Shown piece after piece: positions 1 to 8,701 of a stretch of DNA of 64,000 bases. Where the stretch lies: positions 1-64,000 of the forward strand of contig NZ_MWOK01000015.1 in NCBI RefSeq assembly GCF_012932145.1, in the 5' to 3' direction. Within the stretch, counting starts at the first letter, position 1; each line of letters starts with the position of its first letter. A model generated the notes under the pieces. The model was not told the DNA's origin. It did no database searches and worked only from the letters and a program-made list of their open reading frames with translations. Source of the stretch: Acidovorax sp. SRB_14. Lineage in GTDB: Bacteria; Pseudomonadota; Gammaproteobacteria; Burkholderiales; Burkholderiaceae_C. A program made the position numbers and the translations under genes.

Positions 1-54
1 CCACTGCAGCGCCTCGCGCTCGGGGCGGGTGACGAGGGTGCGCGGCGCGGCCAC
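1..54 (-). CDS. hemD: Uroporphyrinogen-III synthase, N-terminal fragment
   Basis: This is the first 18 codons of a gene that runs off the left edge. The reading begins at GTG 9 bases after the hemC stop and encodes MAAPRTLVTRPEREALQW. The TLVTRP-x-x-x-A-x-x-W pattern is typical of the HemD N-terminus, and hemD directly downstream of hemC is the common proteobacterial order. HemD cyclises and inverts ring D of hydroxymethylbilane to give uroporphyrinogen III. The identification rests on a very short fragment plus gene order. Confidence 0.72.
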   Translation of the reverse strand, partial: MAAPRTLVTRPEREALQW

Positions 55-62
55 GGCCTGGG

Positions 63-977
63 TCAACCTGCGCCGCCGGCGCGCAGCTGCGCCGCCACGG
101 CTTCGCCCAGGGTGTTGGCCTGCTCCAGCGCAATCGCCGTGCCGCGGGCGTGGGCGCGCACCAGCGGCCTGCGGCCGTCGGGGTCGCCCCAGGCGGCGTC
201 GAGGTGCAGCGTCGTGCCTTCCAGGCGCGCATGGGCGGCCAGCGGCATCGAGCAGCTGCCGCCCATGCAGCGGCTGACGGCGCGCTCGGCCGTCACCGTG
301 ATCCAGGTCGGCAGGTGGGCCAGCGGCGCGAGCGCCTCGACCAGGTCGTGGCGGTCGCTGCGCACCTCGATGCCCAGGGCGCCCTGGCCCGCGGCGGGCA
401 GCATCTCGGCGGGCTCGAAGACGGCGCGGATGCGCTCGTGCAGGCCCAGGCGCTTGAGGCCCGCGGCGGCCAGCACGATGGCGTCGTACTGGCCCTCGTC
501 GAGCTTGCGCAGGCGCGTGTCGAGGTTGCCGCGCAGCGGCGCGATCTTCAGGTCGGGGCGCAGCGCTTGCAGCAGCACCTGGCGGCGCAGGCTCGAGGTG
601 CCGACCACGGCGCCCTCGGGCAGCTCGGCGAGCGCGGCATAGCGCGGCGAGACAAACGCATCGCGCGGGTCTTCGCGCTCCATCACGCAGGCCAGCGCAA
701 AGCCGGGCGGCAGCTCCATCGGCACGTCCTTGAGCGAGTGCACGGCGATGTGGGCGCGGCCGTCTTCGAGCGCGGTTTCGAGCTCCTTGACGAACAGCCC
801 CTTGCCGCCGACCTTGCTCAGGGACCGGTCCAGGATCTGGTCGCCCAGCGTGGTCATGCCCAGCAGCGACACGGCGTGGCCGCGTGCGCGCAGCCGCGCT
901 TGCACATGTTCGGCCTGCCACAGGGCCAGGCGGCTTTCGCGCGTGGCGATCACGACGGGGGGAAGTTGGGAATTCAC
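63..977 (-). CDS. hemC: Hydroxymethylbilane synthase (porphobilinogen deaminase)
   Basis: Cytoplasmic tetrapyrrole enzyme that polymerises four porphobilinogens into hydroxymethylbilane. The protein carries the family hallmarks: the N-terminal [16 protein letters not shown] stretch, the [11 protein letters not shown] segment, the THSLKD-type loop (here [10 protein letters not shown]) and the dipyrromethane cofactor attachment cysteine in GGSCSMPL at residue 242 (counting from the chosen start), the same number as in E. coli. I chose the GTG at 977 (304 aa, [13 protein letters not shown]) because it matches family length. An ATG at 1019 would add 14 residues of unlikely sequence, but neither start has a strong ribosome binding site. 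It is followed closely by hemD and is divergent from ppc across about 100 bp. Confidence 0.95.
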   Translation of the reverse strand: MNSQLPPVVIATRESRLALWQAEHVQARLRARGHAVSLLGMTTLGDQILDRSLSKVGGKGLFVKELETALEDGRAHIAVHSLKDVPMELPPGFALACVMEREDPRDAFVSPRYAALAELPEGAVVGTSSLRRQVLLQALRPDLKIAPLRGNLDTRLRKLDEGQYDAIVLAAAGLKRLGLHERIRAVFEPAEMLPAAGQGALGIEVRSDRHDLVEALAPLAHLPTWITVTAERAVSRCMGGSCSMPLAAHARLEGTTLHLDAAWGDPDGRRPLVRAHARGTAIALEQANTLGEAVAAQLRAGGAG

Positions 978-1078
978 GGGCAGCGTCACGCAGAGAAGAG
1001 GATGCGGGAATGCTAGCATGCTGCGCTGCAGCAGCCACCCCCTGCCACCCTTGCCGTGGCGCCCCAGGAGACACTTGC

Positions 1079-3877
1079 GTGAGCGTGAAAAAAACAGACA
1101 AGGACCAGCCCCTGATCGAGGACATCCGCCTGCTCGGGCGCATCCTGGGCGACGTGATCCGCGAGCAGGAGGGCGTGGCCGCGTTCGACCTGATCGAGCA
1201 GGTGCGCCAGCTCTCGGTGGCGTTTCGCCGCGACGCCGACCAGGATGCCGACAAGGCGCTCAAGAAGCTGCTCAAGGGCCTGTCGGCCGACCAGACGGTG
1301 AGCGTGATCCGCGCCTTCACCTACTTCAGCCACCTGGCCAACCTGGCCGAGGACCGCCACCACATCCGCCGCCGCACCATCCGCGAGCGCGCCGGCGACA
1401 CGCAGGAGGGCAGCATCGAGGTGGCGCTCTCGCGCCTGCGCTGGGCCGGCATCGCGCCGGGCACCGTGGCCCAGACCCTGGCGGGCAGCTACGTCGCGCC
1501 GGTGCTCACCGCGCACCCGACCGAAGTGCAGCGCAAGAGCATCCTCGACGCCGAGCGCAGCATCGCGCAGCTGCTCGCCGCGCGCGACGACATCGCCGAG
1601 CGCGCCCAGCTCTACAACGCGGCCAAGGACGCGCTCACGCCGCGCGCGCTGGCGGCCAACGAGGCCCAGCTGCGCGCCCACGTCGCCCAGCTGTGGCAGA
1701 CGCGGCTGCTGCGCTACACCAAGCTCACGGTGGCCGACGAGATCGAGAATGCGCTCAGCTATTACGAAGCCACCTTCCTGCGCGAGATTCCCAGGATCTA
1801 TGCCGACCTCGAGCGCGAACTGGGCGTGCCGCACGTGCACAGCTTCCTGCGCATGGGCCAGTGGATCGGCGGCGACCGCGACGGCAACCCCAACGTCGGA
1901 GCCGACACCCTGGTGCAGGCCCTGCGGCGCCAGAGCGAGGTGGCGCTGCGCCACTACCTCACCGAAGTGCACCTGCTGGGCAGCGAGCTGTCGATGTCGG
2001 CCCACCTGGTGGGCGTGACGCCCGAGATGCAGCAGCTCGCCGCGAGCTCGCCCGACACCAGCGAGCACCGCCAGGACGAGCCCTACCGCCGCGCGCTCAC
2101 CGGTGTCTATGCGCGCCTGGCCGCGACGCTGCAGCAGCTCAGTGGCGGCGAGGCCGCGCGCCACGCCGTGGCGCCGCAAAACGCCTATGGCGATGCCGCC
2201 GAATTCCTCGCGCAGCTGCACACCATCGCGGCCTCGCTGCAGGCACACCACGGCGCGGCGCTGGCGGCGCCGCGCTTGCACCCGCTGATCCGCGCCGTCG
2301 AGGTGTTCGGCTTCCACCTGGCCACGGTCGATCTGCGCCAGAGCTCCGACCAGCACGAGCGCGTGGTGGCCGAGCTGCTGGCCGTGGCGCGCATTGCACC
2401 CGACTACGCCGCGCTGCCCGAAGAGGCCCGGCGCGATGTGCTGATGCGCCTGCTGCAGGACGCGCGGCCGCTGCGCGTCATCGGCGCGCAGTACACGGCG
2501 CACACCCAGGCCGAGCTGGCGATCTTCGAGACCGCGCGGCAGATGCGCCAGCGCTACGGCGCGGACGCCATCCGCCACTACATCATCAGCCACACCGAGG
2601 CCGTCAGCGACCTGCTCGAAGTGCTGCTGCTGCAAAAGGAAGTGGGCCTGGTGCGCGGCACGCTCGATGCGCAGGCCCAGGCCGACCTGATCGTGGTGCC
2701 GCTGTTCGAGACTATCGAGGACCTGCGCAACGCCGCGCCCATCATGCGCGAGTTCTATGCGCTGCCCGGCGTGGTCGCGCTGGTGCGCCGCGGCGGCGGC
2801 GAGCAGGACATCATGCTGGGCTATTCGGACAGCAACAAGGACGGTGGCATCTTCACCAGCAACTGGGAGCTGTACCGCGCCGAGATCGCGCTGGTGGCGC
2901 TGTTCGATGCGCTGTCCACCGGCGCCACGCCGATCCGCCTGCGCATGTTCCACGGGCGCGGCGGCACCGTCGGGCGCGGCGGCGGACCGAGCTACCAGGC
3001 CATCCTGGCGCAGCCGCCGGGCACGGTGCGCGGCCAGATCCGCCTGACCGAGCAGGGCGAGGTGATCGCCTCGAAGTACGCCAACCCCGAGATCGGCCGG
3101 CGCAACCTCGAGACGCTGGTCGCCGCCACGCTCGAAGCCACGCTGCTGCAGCCGACCAAGCCGGCCACGCCGGCCTTCCTCGACGCGGCCGCGCACTTGT
3201 CGCAGGCCAGCATGGCGGCCTACCGCGCGCTGGTCTACGACACCCCGGGCTTCACCGACTACTTCTTCAGCGCCACGCCGATCCGCGAGATCGCCGAGCT
3301 CAACATCGGCTCGCGCCCGGCCTCGCGCAAGCCATCGCAGAAGATCGAAGACCTGCGCGCCATTCCCTGGGGCTTCAGCTGGGGCCAGTGCCGGCTCACG
3401 CTGCCGGGCTGGTACGGCTTTGGCGCGGCGGTCGAGGCGTTCGTCAACGCGCCCGGCCAGGACCCGAAGGCGCAGCTGGCGCTGCTGCGCAAGATGCACC
3501 GCCAGTGGCCGTTCTTCAGCACGCTGCTATCGAACATGGACATGGTGCTGGCCAAGAGCGACCTCGCGCTGGCCTCGCGCTACAGCGAGCTGGTGTCGGA
3601 TGCGCGCCTGCGCAAGAAGGTGTTCACCGCCATCGAGCAGGAATGGCACCGCACGGCCGACGCGCTGACGCGCATCACGGGCGACAGGCAGCGCCTGGCG
3701 CACAACACCGCACTGGCGCGTTCGATCCGCCACCGCTTTCCGTACATCGACCCACTGCACCACCTGCAAGTCGAGCTGATCCGGCGCTGGCGCGCGGGGC
3801 AGAGCGACGAGCGCGTGCAGACCGGCATCCACATTTCGATCAATGGCATTGCGGCAGGTTTGCGCAACACCGGTTGA
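1079..3877 (+). CDS. ppc: Phosphoenolpyruvate carboxylase
   Basis: Anaplerotic enzyme converting phosphoenolpyruvate and bicarbonate to oxaloacetate. The 932-residue protein matches the usual bacterial length. Visible signatures are [13 protein letters not shown] with the catalytic histidine (H146), [10 protein letters not shown] (from about residue 264), [10 protein letters not shown], the glycine-rich loop [14 protein letters not shown] (from about residue 624) and the canonical C-terminus [11 protein letters not shown]. The lysine in MVLAKSD lies where the inhibitory aspartate binds in the family. The start is GTG at 1079, with CAGGAG at 1065-1070 as ribosome binding site; the open frame continues further upstream but without family similarity. 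The gene is divergent from hemC. Confidence 0.97.
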   Translation: MSVKKTDKDQPLIEDIRLLGRILGDVIREQEGVAAFDLIEQVRQLSVAFRRDADQDADKALKKLLKGLSADQTVSVIRAFTYFSHLANLAEDRHHIRRRTIRERAGDTQEGSIEVALSRLRWAGIAPGTVAQTLAGSYVAPVLTAHPTEVQRKSILDAERSIAQLLAARDDIAERAQLYNAAKDALTPRALAANEAQLRAHVAQLWQTRLLRYTKLTVADEIENALSYYEATFLREIPRIYADLERELGVPHVHSFLRMGQWIGGDRDGNPNVGADTLVQALRRQSEVALRHYLTEVHLLGSELSMSAHLVGVTPEMQQLAASSPDTSEHRQDEPYRRALTGVYARLAATLQQLSGGEAARHAVAPQNAYGDAAEFLAQLHTIAASLQAHHGAALAAPRLHPLIRAVEVFGFHLATVDLRQSSDQHERVVAELLAVARIAPDYAALPEEARRDVLMRLLQDARPLRVIGAQYTAHTQAELAIFETARQMRQRYGADAIRHYIISHTEAVSDLLEVLLLQKEVGLVRGTLDAQAQADLIVVPLFETIEDLRNAAPIMREFYALPGVVALVRRGGGEQDIMLGYSDSNKDGGIFTSNWELYRAEIALVALFDALSTGATPIRLRMFHGRGGTVGRGGGPSYQAILAQPPGTVRGQIRLTEQGEVIASKYANPEIGRRNLETLVAATLEATLLQPTKPATPAFLDAAAHLSQASMAAYRALVYDTPGFTDYFFSATPIREIAELNIGSRPASRKPSQKIEDLRAIPWGFSWGQCRLTLPGWYGFGAAVEAFVNAPGQDPKAQLALLRKMHRQWPFFSTLLSNMDMVLAKSDLALASRYSELVSDARLRKKVFTAIEQEWHRTADALTRITGDRQRLAHNTALARSIRHRFPYIDPLHHLQVELIRRWRAGQSDERVQTGIHISINGIAAGLRNTG

Positions 3878-3930
3878 GCGGCCCGGGCGACGCCGGTGGG
3901 GCGGCTTTCCGGTCGGGCATCAGCTATCGT

Positions 3931-3983
3931 AATGATAGCTTCACACGCTTGCTGAATAAGCGCTGGAGGCCAATTTGGCTTGT
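3931..3983 (+). repeat. Dispersed hairpin repeat, copy 1 (intergenic)
   Basis: Degenerate copy of the repeat family described in the findings. It shows ATAGCT, a short gap, CGCTTGCTGAATAAGCG as the hairpin core, and then the GGAGGCCAATTTGGC tail. It lies between the convergent ppc and AI-2E permease genes. Confidence 0.7.
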
Positions 3984-4046
3984 ATCCAGTGCGTGCGGTC
4001 CGGCGCAGGTGCAGTGCACGCCGCACGGTCCGCACCGCGCGCGGTG

Positions 4047-5318
4047 TCAGTTGCCCAGCAGCTCGCCCACGGCGTTCAGGTCTTCCACGCGGTCGCAGAT
4101 GGCCTTGACGCCCATCATGATGGGAATGCCCAGCAACAGCCCCCACAGCCCCCAGAGCCATCCCCAGGCCAGCACGCTGACGAACACGGCCACCGGGCTC
4201 ATGCTGCTGGTGCGGCTGGTGAGCCAGGGCGTGAGCAGGTTGCCCACCAGCGTGTGGATGACCAGCGAGGCGCTACCTACCGCTAGCGCCATGTCGAAGG
4301 TGCCGAACTGCAGAAACGCCACCAGCGCCGAGGCTCCGGTGACGATGATGGAGCCGATGTAGGGCACCAGGTTCAGCACCCCCGCGAACACGCCCCACAC
4401 CGCGGGGTTTTGCAGGCCCAGCGCCGCATAGGCCAAGCCCGTGGCCACACCGACGATCACGCTGGTGAGCACCTGCACCAGCAGGTAGCGCTGGATCTGG
4501 CCGGAGATCTCGTTGAGCACGTGCACCGTCACCTTCTTGCGCTCCAGGCTCGGGCCGGCAATGCGCACGAGCTTGCGCCGGAACACATCGCCCGAGGCGA
4601 GCGCGAAAAATGTGAGGAACACCACCACGGTGAACTGGCCCACGGCCGAGAGCAGGCCCATGGTGCCGCTCCAGAGGTAGGCCCGGATGTTGAGCGGGGC
4701 GCTCTCGATCTGCACACGCTGCACGCCGCGCTTGGTCGCCGGCGGGGCGGCATTTTCGGCGGCAGCCTGCTCGATCTGGGTGGCCGCCTTTTGCACCGTC
4801 TCGAGCGTGCTCGGGGTCTTGTTTCCCGATTGCTCGCGCAGTTTGTCGCGCACCTTCTTGGCGGCCACGGGCAGCGACTCGACCACCTGCGAGGCGCCGT
4901 CGCTCAGCTGCCAGGCGGTGGCGCCGAGCCCGCCGACGATGCCCAGCAGCAAGAATGCCGCGCCTAGCCAGCGCGGGATGTGCCAGCGCTGCAGCACCGT
5001 GACCAGCGGCGAGAGCGCGCTGGTCAGCAGCACGCTCACGGCCACCGGGATGAACACCGCGGCGGCCCAGTGCAGCACGGCAATGCCGGCAAACAGCGCC
5101 AGCAGCGCCAGCGAGAGGCTGCGCACGTCCACGGGCGCGTTGAACTGGTACCCGGGTGGCGGTTCGGGCTCGGGCTCGATCGGGGGCACCAGCGGCGCAT
5201 CGCTGTCCAGCGCCTCGGGCTCGGACGGCGGCGCGCTGGCGGGGGCCGCAGAGGCACCGGGGTCCAGCGCATCCGCACCTGCGGCCGGCGGGACGGGGGA
5301 AGTCAGTGCATGGGTCAT
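4047..5318 (-). CDS. AI-2E family transporter (PerM-like permease)
   Basis: Integral membrane protein of 423 residues from the AI-2E/PerM family (Pfam AI-2E_transport). Members export diverse small molecules or ions; a role in autoinducer-2 transport should not be assumed. The first 60 residues are a cytoplasmic Pro/Glu/Ala-rich tail. They are followed by paired hydrophobic segments (LALLALFAGIAVLHWAAAVF and neighbours), a polar loop at about residues 150-215 rich in Gln, Ala and Lys, and a C-terminal block of hydrophobic helices containing LVPYIGSIIV and the family-typical GLLLGIPIMMGVKAI end. I start at ATG 5318; an upstream in-frame ATG at 5375 would add a non-conserved leader. Substrate unknown. 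Confidence 0.88.
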   Translation of the reverse strand: MTHALTSPVPPAAGADALDPGASAAPASAPPSEPEALDSDAPLVPPIEPEPEPPPGYQFNAPVDVRSLSLALLALFAGIAVLHWAAAVFIPVAVSVLLTSALSPLVTVLQRWHIPRWLGAAFLLLGIVGGLGATAWQLSDGASQVVESLPVAAKKVRDKLREQSGNKTPSTLETVQKAATQIEQAAAENAAPPATKRGVQRVQIESAPLNIRAYLWSGTMGLLSAVGQFTVVVFLTFFALASGDVFRRKLVRIAGPSLERKKVTVHVLNEISGQIQRYLLVQVLTSVIVGVATGLAYAALGLQNPAVWGVFAGVLNLVPYIGSIIVTGASALVAFLQFGTFDMALAVGSASLVIHTLVGNLLTPWLTSRTSSMSPVAVFVSVLAWGWLWGLWGLLLGIPIMMGVKAICDRVEDLNAVGELLGN

Positions 5319-5430
5319 CGCGGCATTGTGGGGCCGCGGCGTGGCGCGGCTGCGTAGGCCTGCGCCGCATTGCACAGCGGCCGCTCTCCGTGTCCAGGCC
5401 GCTGGCGCCCGCCGGGACAGTCGCCAGGAG

Positions 5431-5498
5431 ATGCTATTGATTTTATAGCTTTATGCGCTTGCCTGATGGGCGCAAGAGGGCAAAAAGGCTTCAAAAAC
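5431..5498 (+). repeat. Dispersed hairpin repeat, copy 2 (intergenic)
   Basis: Degenerate copy between flhC and the upstream end of the AI-2E permease gene. ATAGCT, GCGCTTG, a short loop, GGGCGCAAGAGG and a tail containing AAAAAGGCTTC can be aligned with the family consensus. Confidence 0.65.
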
Positions 5499-5524
5499 AG
5501 CGGCGGGGGGCTGCCGCCATGCGC

Positions 5525-6124
5525 TCAGTGCAGCATCAGCGAGCCCGCGCTCTTGCTTTTGCCGGCACGCGCCGGCGGGTTGCACAGGCCGCAGGTGTAG
5601 TGGCGGTTTTCGTACAGCTCGGTGACAAACTGGCCGTGGCACTGCGCGCATTGGGTGCGCGTGAGCATGCCGGCATCGACGAACTTGACCAGGCGCCAGG
5701 CCCGCGTGAACGACAGCAGGGGCTCGACCTGGGCGATCTCGATCTGCTCGGTGTAGAGGCGGTAGGCCTTGGTCAGCAGGTCCACGGCATCGAGGTCCAC
5801 GCCCTTGGAGAGGTACTCGTAGATGTTGAGGAACAGCGAGCTGTGGATGTTCTCTTGCCAGGTCAGGAACCAGTCGGTCGAAAACGGCAGTTGCCCCTTG
5901 GACGGCGACTTGCCTGCGACTTCCTTGTAGAGCCGGATCAGGCGCTCGTACGACAGCGAAGTCTCCGATTCGAGCACCTGCATGCGCGCCCCCATCTCGA
6001 TCAGCTTGGCGGCGCGCTCGATCTGCCGGGATTCTTGGAGCACGCTCTTGGCGGGGGCCTTGACCGCGCTTTTGGCGGCAGTTGGGGCGGAGGTCTTGGC
6101 TTCGGGGGCGGCGCTGGCGGTCAT
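5525..6124 (-). CDS. flhC: Flagellar transcriptional activator FlhC
   Basis: Subunit of the FlhD4C2 master activator of class II flagellar promoters. The 199-residue protein has an Ala/Lys-rich N-terminal extension of about 28 residues, then the FlhC core (RQIERAAKLIEMGARMQVLE, LSYERLIRLYKEV, FLTWQENIHSSLF) and a C-terminal zinc-site cluster C159-x2-C162 and C178-x2-C181. It follows flhD on the minus strand with a gap of about 40 bp, the classic flhDC order. No other flagellar gene lies in the window, so the operon is separate from the structural gene clusters. The long low-complexity N-terminus could mean that the true start is further in. Confidence 0.95.
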   Translation of the reverse strand: MTASAAPEAKTSAPTAAKSAVKAPAKSVLQESRQIERAAKLIEMGARMQVLESETSLSYERLIRLYKEVAGKSPSKGQLPFSTDWFLTWQENIHSSLFLNIYEYLSKGVDLDAVDLLTKAYRLYTEQIEIAQVEPLLSFTRAWRLVKFVDAGMLTRTQCAQCHGQFVTELYENRHYTCGLCNPPARAGKSKSAGSLMLH

Positions 6125-6163
6125 GTCGGCTTTTCTGAAAGGGCGGTGGATGGGGCGGTGTGC

Positions 6164-6493
6164 TCAGAGCACTTCCGAGACGCGGCTGGCCATCAGGATG
6201 TTGGCGTGCAGCGTGTTGGTGGCCTCGTTGCCGACCTTCTTGGGCGTGTTGTGGTTGGTCAGCAGGCTCCACACCAGGTTGTCGTCCACCCGGAAGCTGC
6301 AAAGAAGGGTGTTTCTGCTGGCCAGTTTCATCACTTGCGCGGCCGACAGCGAGACGAGAATATCGGCAGCGTCTTCGTTCAGTCCCAGACGGAACACTGC
6401 CTCGGCCTTGTCCTGGCGGATCAGGGTCTGGGCCAGCATCAGGTAGGTCAGGTTGGCTTCGCGGATCTCGGCCAGCAGTTGTTCGTTCGTCAT
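6164..6493 (-). CDS. flhD: Flagellar transcriptional regulator FlhD
   Basis: Partner of FlhC in the flagellar master regulator. The 109-residue protein begins MTNEQLLAEIREANLTYLML and continues with AQTLIRQDKAEAVFRLGL and the helix-rich DNA-contact region, all typical of FlhD. The start at 6493 is preceded by AAGGAT, a fair ribosome binding site. An in-frame extension to 6577 encodes unrelated residues. The 220-bp upstream region contains a perfect inverted repeat at 6629-6647 that may be an operator. Confidence 0.95.
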   Translation of the reverse strand: MTNEQLLAEIREANLTYLMLAQTLIRQDKAEAVFRLGLNEDAADILVSLSAAQVMKLASRNTLLCSFRVDDNLVWSLLTNHNTPKKVGNEATNTLHANILMASRVSEVL

Positions 6494-6628
6494 GGTGCAA
6501 TCCTTTTTCGGTTCGGGCCGCGCTGCCTGTTGCGTTGCGCGATCCGTTGAAATGGATTGTGAATTCGCCCCAATCAAAAATTAAGTCGGGGCGTGGCTAT
6601 GCCGCGTGTCTGGTCGGGTGGCCGCCCT

Positions 6629-6647
6629 TGTAGGAATTTGCCCTACA
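6629..6647. promoter_or_regulatory. Inverted repeat upstream of flhD (candidate operator)
   Basis: TGTAGG, seven bases, then CCTACA form a perfect 6-bp inverted repeat about 136-154 bp upstream of the flhD start. The TAGG/CCTA half-sites resemble those bound by LuxR/NarL-type response regulators such as BvgA or RcsB, which control flhDC-type operons in other bacteria. The link to a regulator is inference from the motif shape only. Confidence 0.4.
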
Positions 6648-6713
6648 CGCGGTGCAGGCTGCCACGCCTGCGCTCGAAGGCAGGGCCTGCTGCGGCGGCG
6701 CCGCTGCGCCCCT

Positions 6714-7613
6714 TCAGCCGCGCTCGACCGGGCGAGCCGGGTCGCTGCACCATTCGCTCCAGCTGCCGGCAAACAGCGTGGTTTTTCCGAGCCCGGCCAG
6801 CTCCATGGCCAGCACATTGGGGTTGGCCGTAACGCCGCTGCCGCAGTGGTGCACCACGCCCTCGGGCGCCCGCCCGGCCAGCAGGGCCTCGAACTCCGCG
6901 CGCAGCACGGGCGCGCTCTTGAAGCGCCCGTCGGGGCCGAAGTTGTCGGCGAACGGCCGGTTCAGCGCGCCCGGGATGTGGCCCGCGACGGGGTCGAGCG
7001 GCTCGATCTCGCCGCGGAAGCGCGGTGCGGCACGCGCATCGATCACGGTCTGCCCGGGCTCCTGCAGGTGCGCCAGCACCTGCTCGGCGCTGGCCAGGCG
7101 GCGCAGCGGCTCGCCGAGGCGGAAGTTCGTCTGGAAATGGGCAGGCTCGCTGCCCTGCGCCACGGCGCCGCCGGCCGCCTGCCAGGCCGGCAGGCCGCCG
7201 TCGAGCACGGCGACGGCGTCGTGGCCCACCCACTTGAGCATCCACCACAGCCGGCCGCAAAAGGCCGAGCCATTGCGGTCGTACACCACGGCCTGCATGC
7301 CGTTGGCAAAGCCCACGCTGGACAGCCAGATCGCGAACTTCTCGCGGCTGGGCAGCGGGTGGCGCCCGCCCGAGGCCGGCGTGTCGGTCTGCGTGACGGT
7401 GATGCTGCCGTCGGCGCCCGGCGTGCCGTGCAGGGCGCTGAGGGCGTGGTCGAGGTGCGCGTACACGGCGCCGGGGATGTGGGCGGCCAGGTACTGCTGC
7501 TCGCCCTCGCCGGGCTGGGCCATGTCGAAGCTGCAGTCGAACACCATCAGTGGCGTGCCGCTGGCGAGCAGGGCCTGCAGTTCGGGGGCGGAGATCAGGG
7601 TGGTGTAGGTCAT
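6714..7613 (-). CDS. sseA: 3-mercaptopyruvate sulfurtransferase
   Basis: Two-domain rhodanese of 299 residues that transfers sulfur from 3-mercaptopyruvate to acceptors such as cyanide or thiols. The N-terminal inactive rhodanese domain holds VFDCSFDM and AHIPGAVYAHLD. The C-terminal domain holds VIDARAAPRFRG and the active loop HHCGSGVTA with catalytic Cys257. The CGSGVTA loop distinguishes mercaptopyruvate sulfurtransferases from thiosulfate sulfurtransferases, which have CRKGVTA. ATG at 7613 gives the family N-terminus TLISAPELQALL. A longer open frame through the neighbouring genes on this strand is not real. Confidence 0.9.
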   Translation of the reverse strand: MTYTTLISAPELQALLASGTPLMVFDCSFDMAQPGEGEQQYLAAHIPGAVYAHLDHALSALHGTPGADGSITVTQTDTPASGGRHPLPSREKFAIWLSSVGFANGMQAVVYDRNGSAFCGRLWWMLKWVGHDAVAVLDGGLPAWQAAGGAVAQGSEPAHFQTNFRLGEPLRRLASAEQVLAHLQEPGQTVIDARAAPRFRGEIEPLDPVAGHIPGALNRPFADNFGPDGRFKSAPVLRAEFEALLAGRAPEGVVHHCGSGVTANPNVLAMELAGLGKTTLFAGSWSEWCSDPARPVERG

Positions 7614-7687
7614 GGGGGTTCTGCGCAGTGAAAGGCGATGGCCCCCATTGTGTCCAGATTGCGCAAAACCCAAGCTGTCAACAGGCT

Positions 7688-8608
7688 CTAGTGTTCCTCG
7701 GCGGGGGCGCCCGGGGCGGCGCGTGCGCGCAGCACGGTGGCCACGATGCCGCTGCCCATGATGAGGGCCATGCCGAGCCAGCCGATGGGCGGGATCTGGT
7801 CGCCAAACAGCAACACGCCATAGAACGCCGCGAAGACGATGCCCGAGTACTGCAGGTTGGCCACCACCAGCGTGCCGCGCTGTGTGCGCGCATGGGCATA
7901 GGCGCGCGTCATGCACAGCTGCCCGCCCGCGGCCAGCACGCCGATCGGCAGCAGCCACAGGCCGGCGGCAAGGCCCGGCCAGGGCGAGGTGCCGGTCAGC
8001 AGCAGGGCCGCGCCGCCGGCCAGCGTGGAGCCGACGGCGAAGTAAAACACCGTGCGCGTCTCGGGCTCGCCCAGGCGCGACAGCGCCACGACCTGCATAT
8101 AGGCAAAGGCGGCCGACATGCCCGACAGCAGCCCGACGACCCCCGCGAACACCTGCTCCTGGCTCTGGCCGATGCTGGGGCGCAGCATCATCACCACGCC
8201 GACAAAACCTGCCAGCACCGTGAGCACCAGCGGCCCCTGCAGCGCGGGGCGCGCCGCAGCGTCGGTGGGGCGCCAGGCCAGCAGCGTGCCGCCGACCAGG
8301 AAGGCGGCGATCCAGACGCTGCTCATGTAGTTGAGCGTCATGGCCGTGGCCAGCGGCAGGTGGGCAATGGCATAGAACCAGGCGCCCAGCGAGGTGACGC
8401 CGATCAGGCTGCGCCAGGCGTGCATGCCGGGGTAGCGCGTGGCCAGGCGGACCCCCTGCGAGCGCGCCAGCAGCCACAGGACCACCATGCCGATGATGCC
8501 GCGGTAGAAGACCAGCTCGGCCGAGCTGAAATGCGCCGACGCGATCTTGACGCACACGCCCATGCTGGCAAACAGGAACGCGGCCAGAACCATCCAGAGG
8601 GCTTGCAT
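7688..8608 (-). CDS. DMT-superfamily transporter with two EamA domains
   Basis: Inner membrane protein of 306 residues with about ten hydrophobic segments arranged as two EamA repeats. The first begins MVLAAFLFASMGVCVKIAS, the second around AGVVGLLSGMSAAFAYMQVV. The motif VFYRGIIGMVVL and the end GMALIMGSGIVATVLRARA are typical of drug/metabolite exporters of this superfamily. Such proteins usually export metabolites or amino acid derivatives; no substrate can be read from the sequence. It lies between sseA and the Rieske oxygenase gene on the same strand, with a hairpin repeat in the upstream gap. Confidence 0.88.
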   Translation of the reverse strand: MQALWMVLAAFLFASMGVCVKIASAHFSSAELVFYRGIIGMVVLWLLARSQGVRLATRYPGMHAWRSLIGVTSLGAWFYAIAHLPLATAMTLNYMSSVWIAAFLVGGTLLAWRPTDAAARPALQGPLVLTVLAGFVGVVMMLRPSIGQSQEQVFAGVVGLLSGMSAAFAYMQVVALSRLGEPETRTVFYFAVGSTLAGGAALLLTGTSPWPGLAAGLWLLPIGVLAAGGQLCMTRAYAHARTQRGTLVVANLQYSGIVFAAFYGVLLFGDQIPPIGWLGMALIMGSGIVATVLRARAAPGAPAEEH

Positions 8609-8630
8609 GTGGGGAGATTTGGAAGTGAAA

Positions 8631-8669
8631 ATAGCTGCAAACGCTTGTCAGACAAGCGCTCGCAGCTAT
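8631..8669. repeat. Dispersed hairpin repeat, copy 3 (best hairpin)
   Basis: The clearest hairpin of the family. ATAGCTGC (8631-8638) pairs with GCAGCTAT (8662-8669), and GCTTGT (8643-8648) pairs with ACAAGC (8652-8657) around a 3-base loop, with a 4-base internal mismatch on each side. It lies between the Rieske oxygenase and DMT transporter genes, which are on the same strand, so it would be transcribed and could act on the mRNA. Confidence 0.85.
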
Positions 8670-8701
8670 TGTAATAGGAGTGCTGGCGGGGCGTGTGGCG
8701 T

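Noticed and set aside
1013-3499. Antisense ORF of 828 residues opposite ppc
   Set aside because: Shadow of a strongly conserved gene; codon-position GC pattern and composition fit non-coding strand.
730-4362. Plus-strand ORF of 1210 residues overlapping ppc
   Set aside because: It is a frame-shifted reading of ppc and flanks, with Arg/Pro/Ala-rich sequence and no domains.
4047-5318. Reading the AI-2E family permease as a quorum-sensing exporter
   Set aside because: The family name does not prove the substrate, and many members transport other solutes; no luxS-type gene is near.
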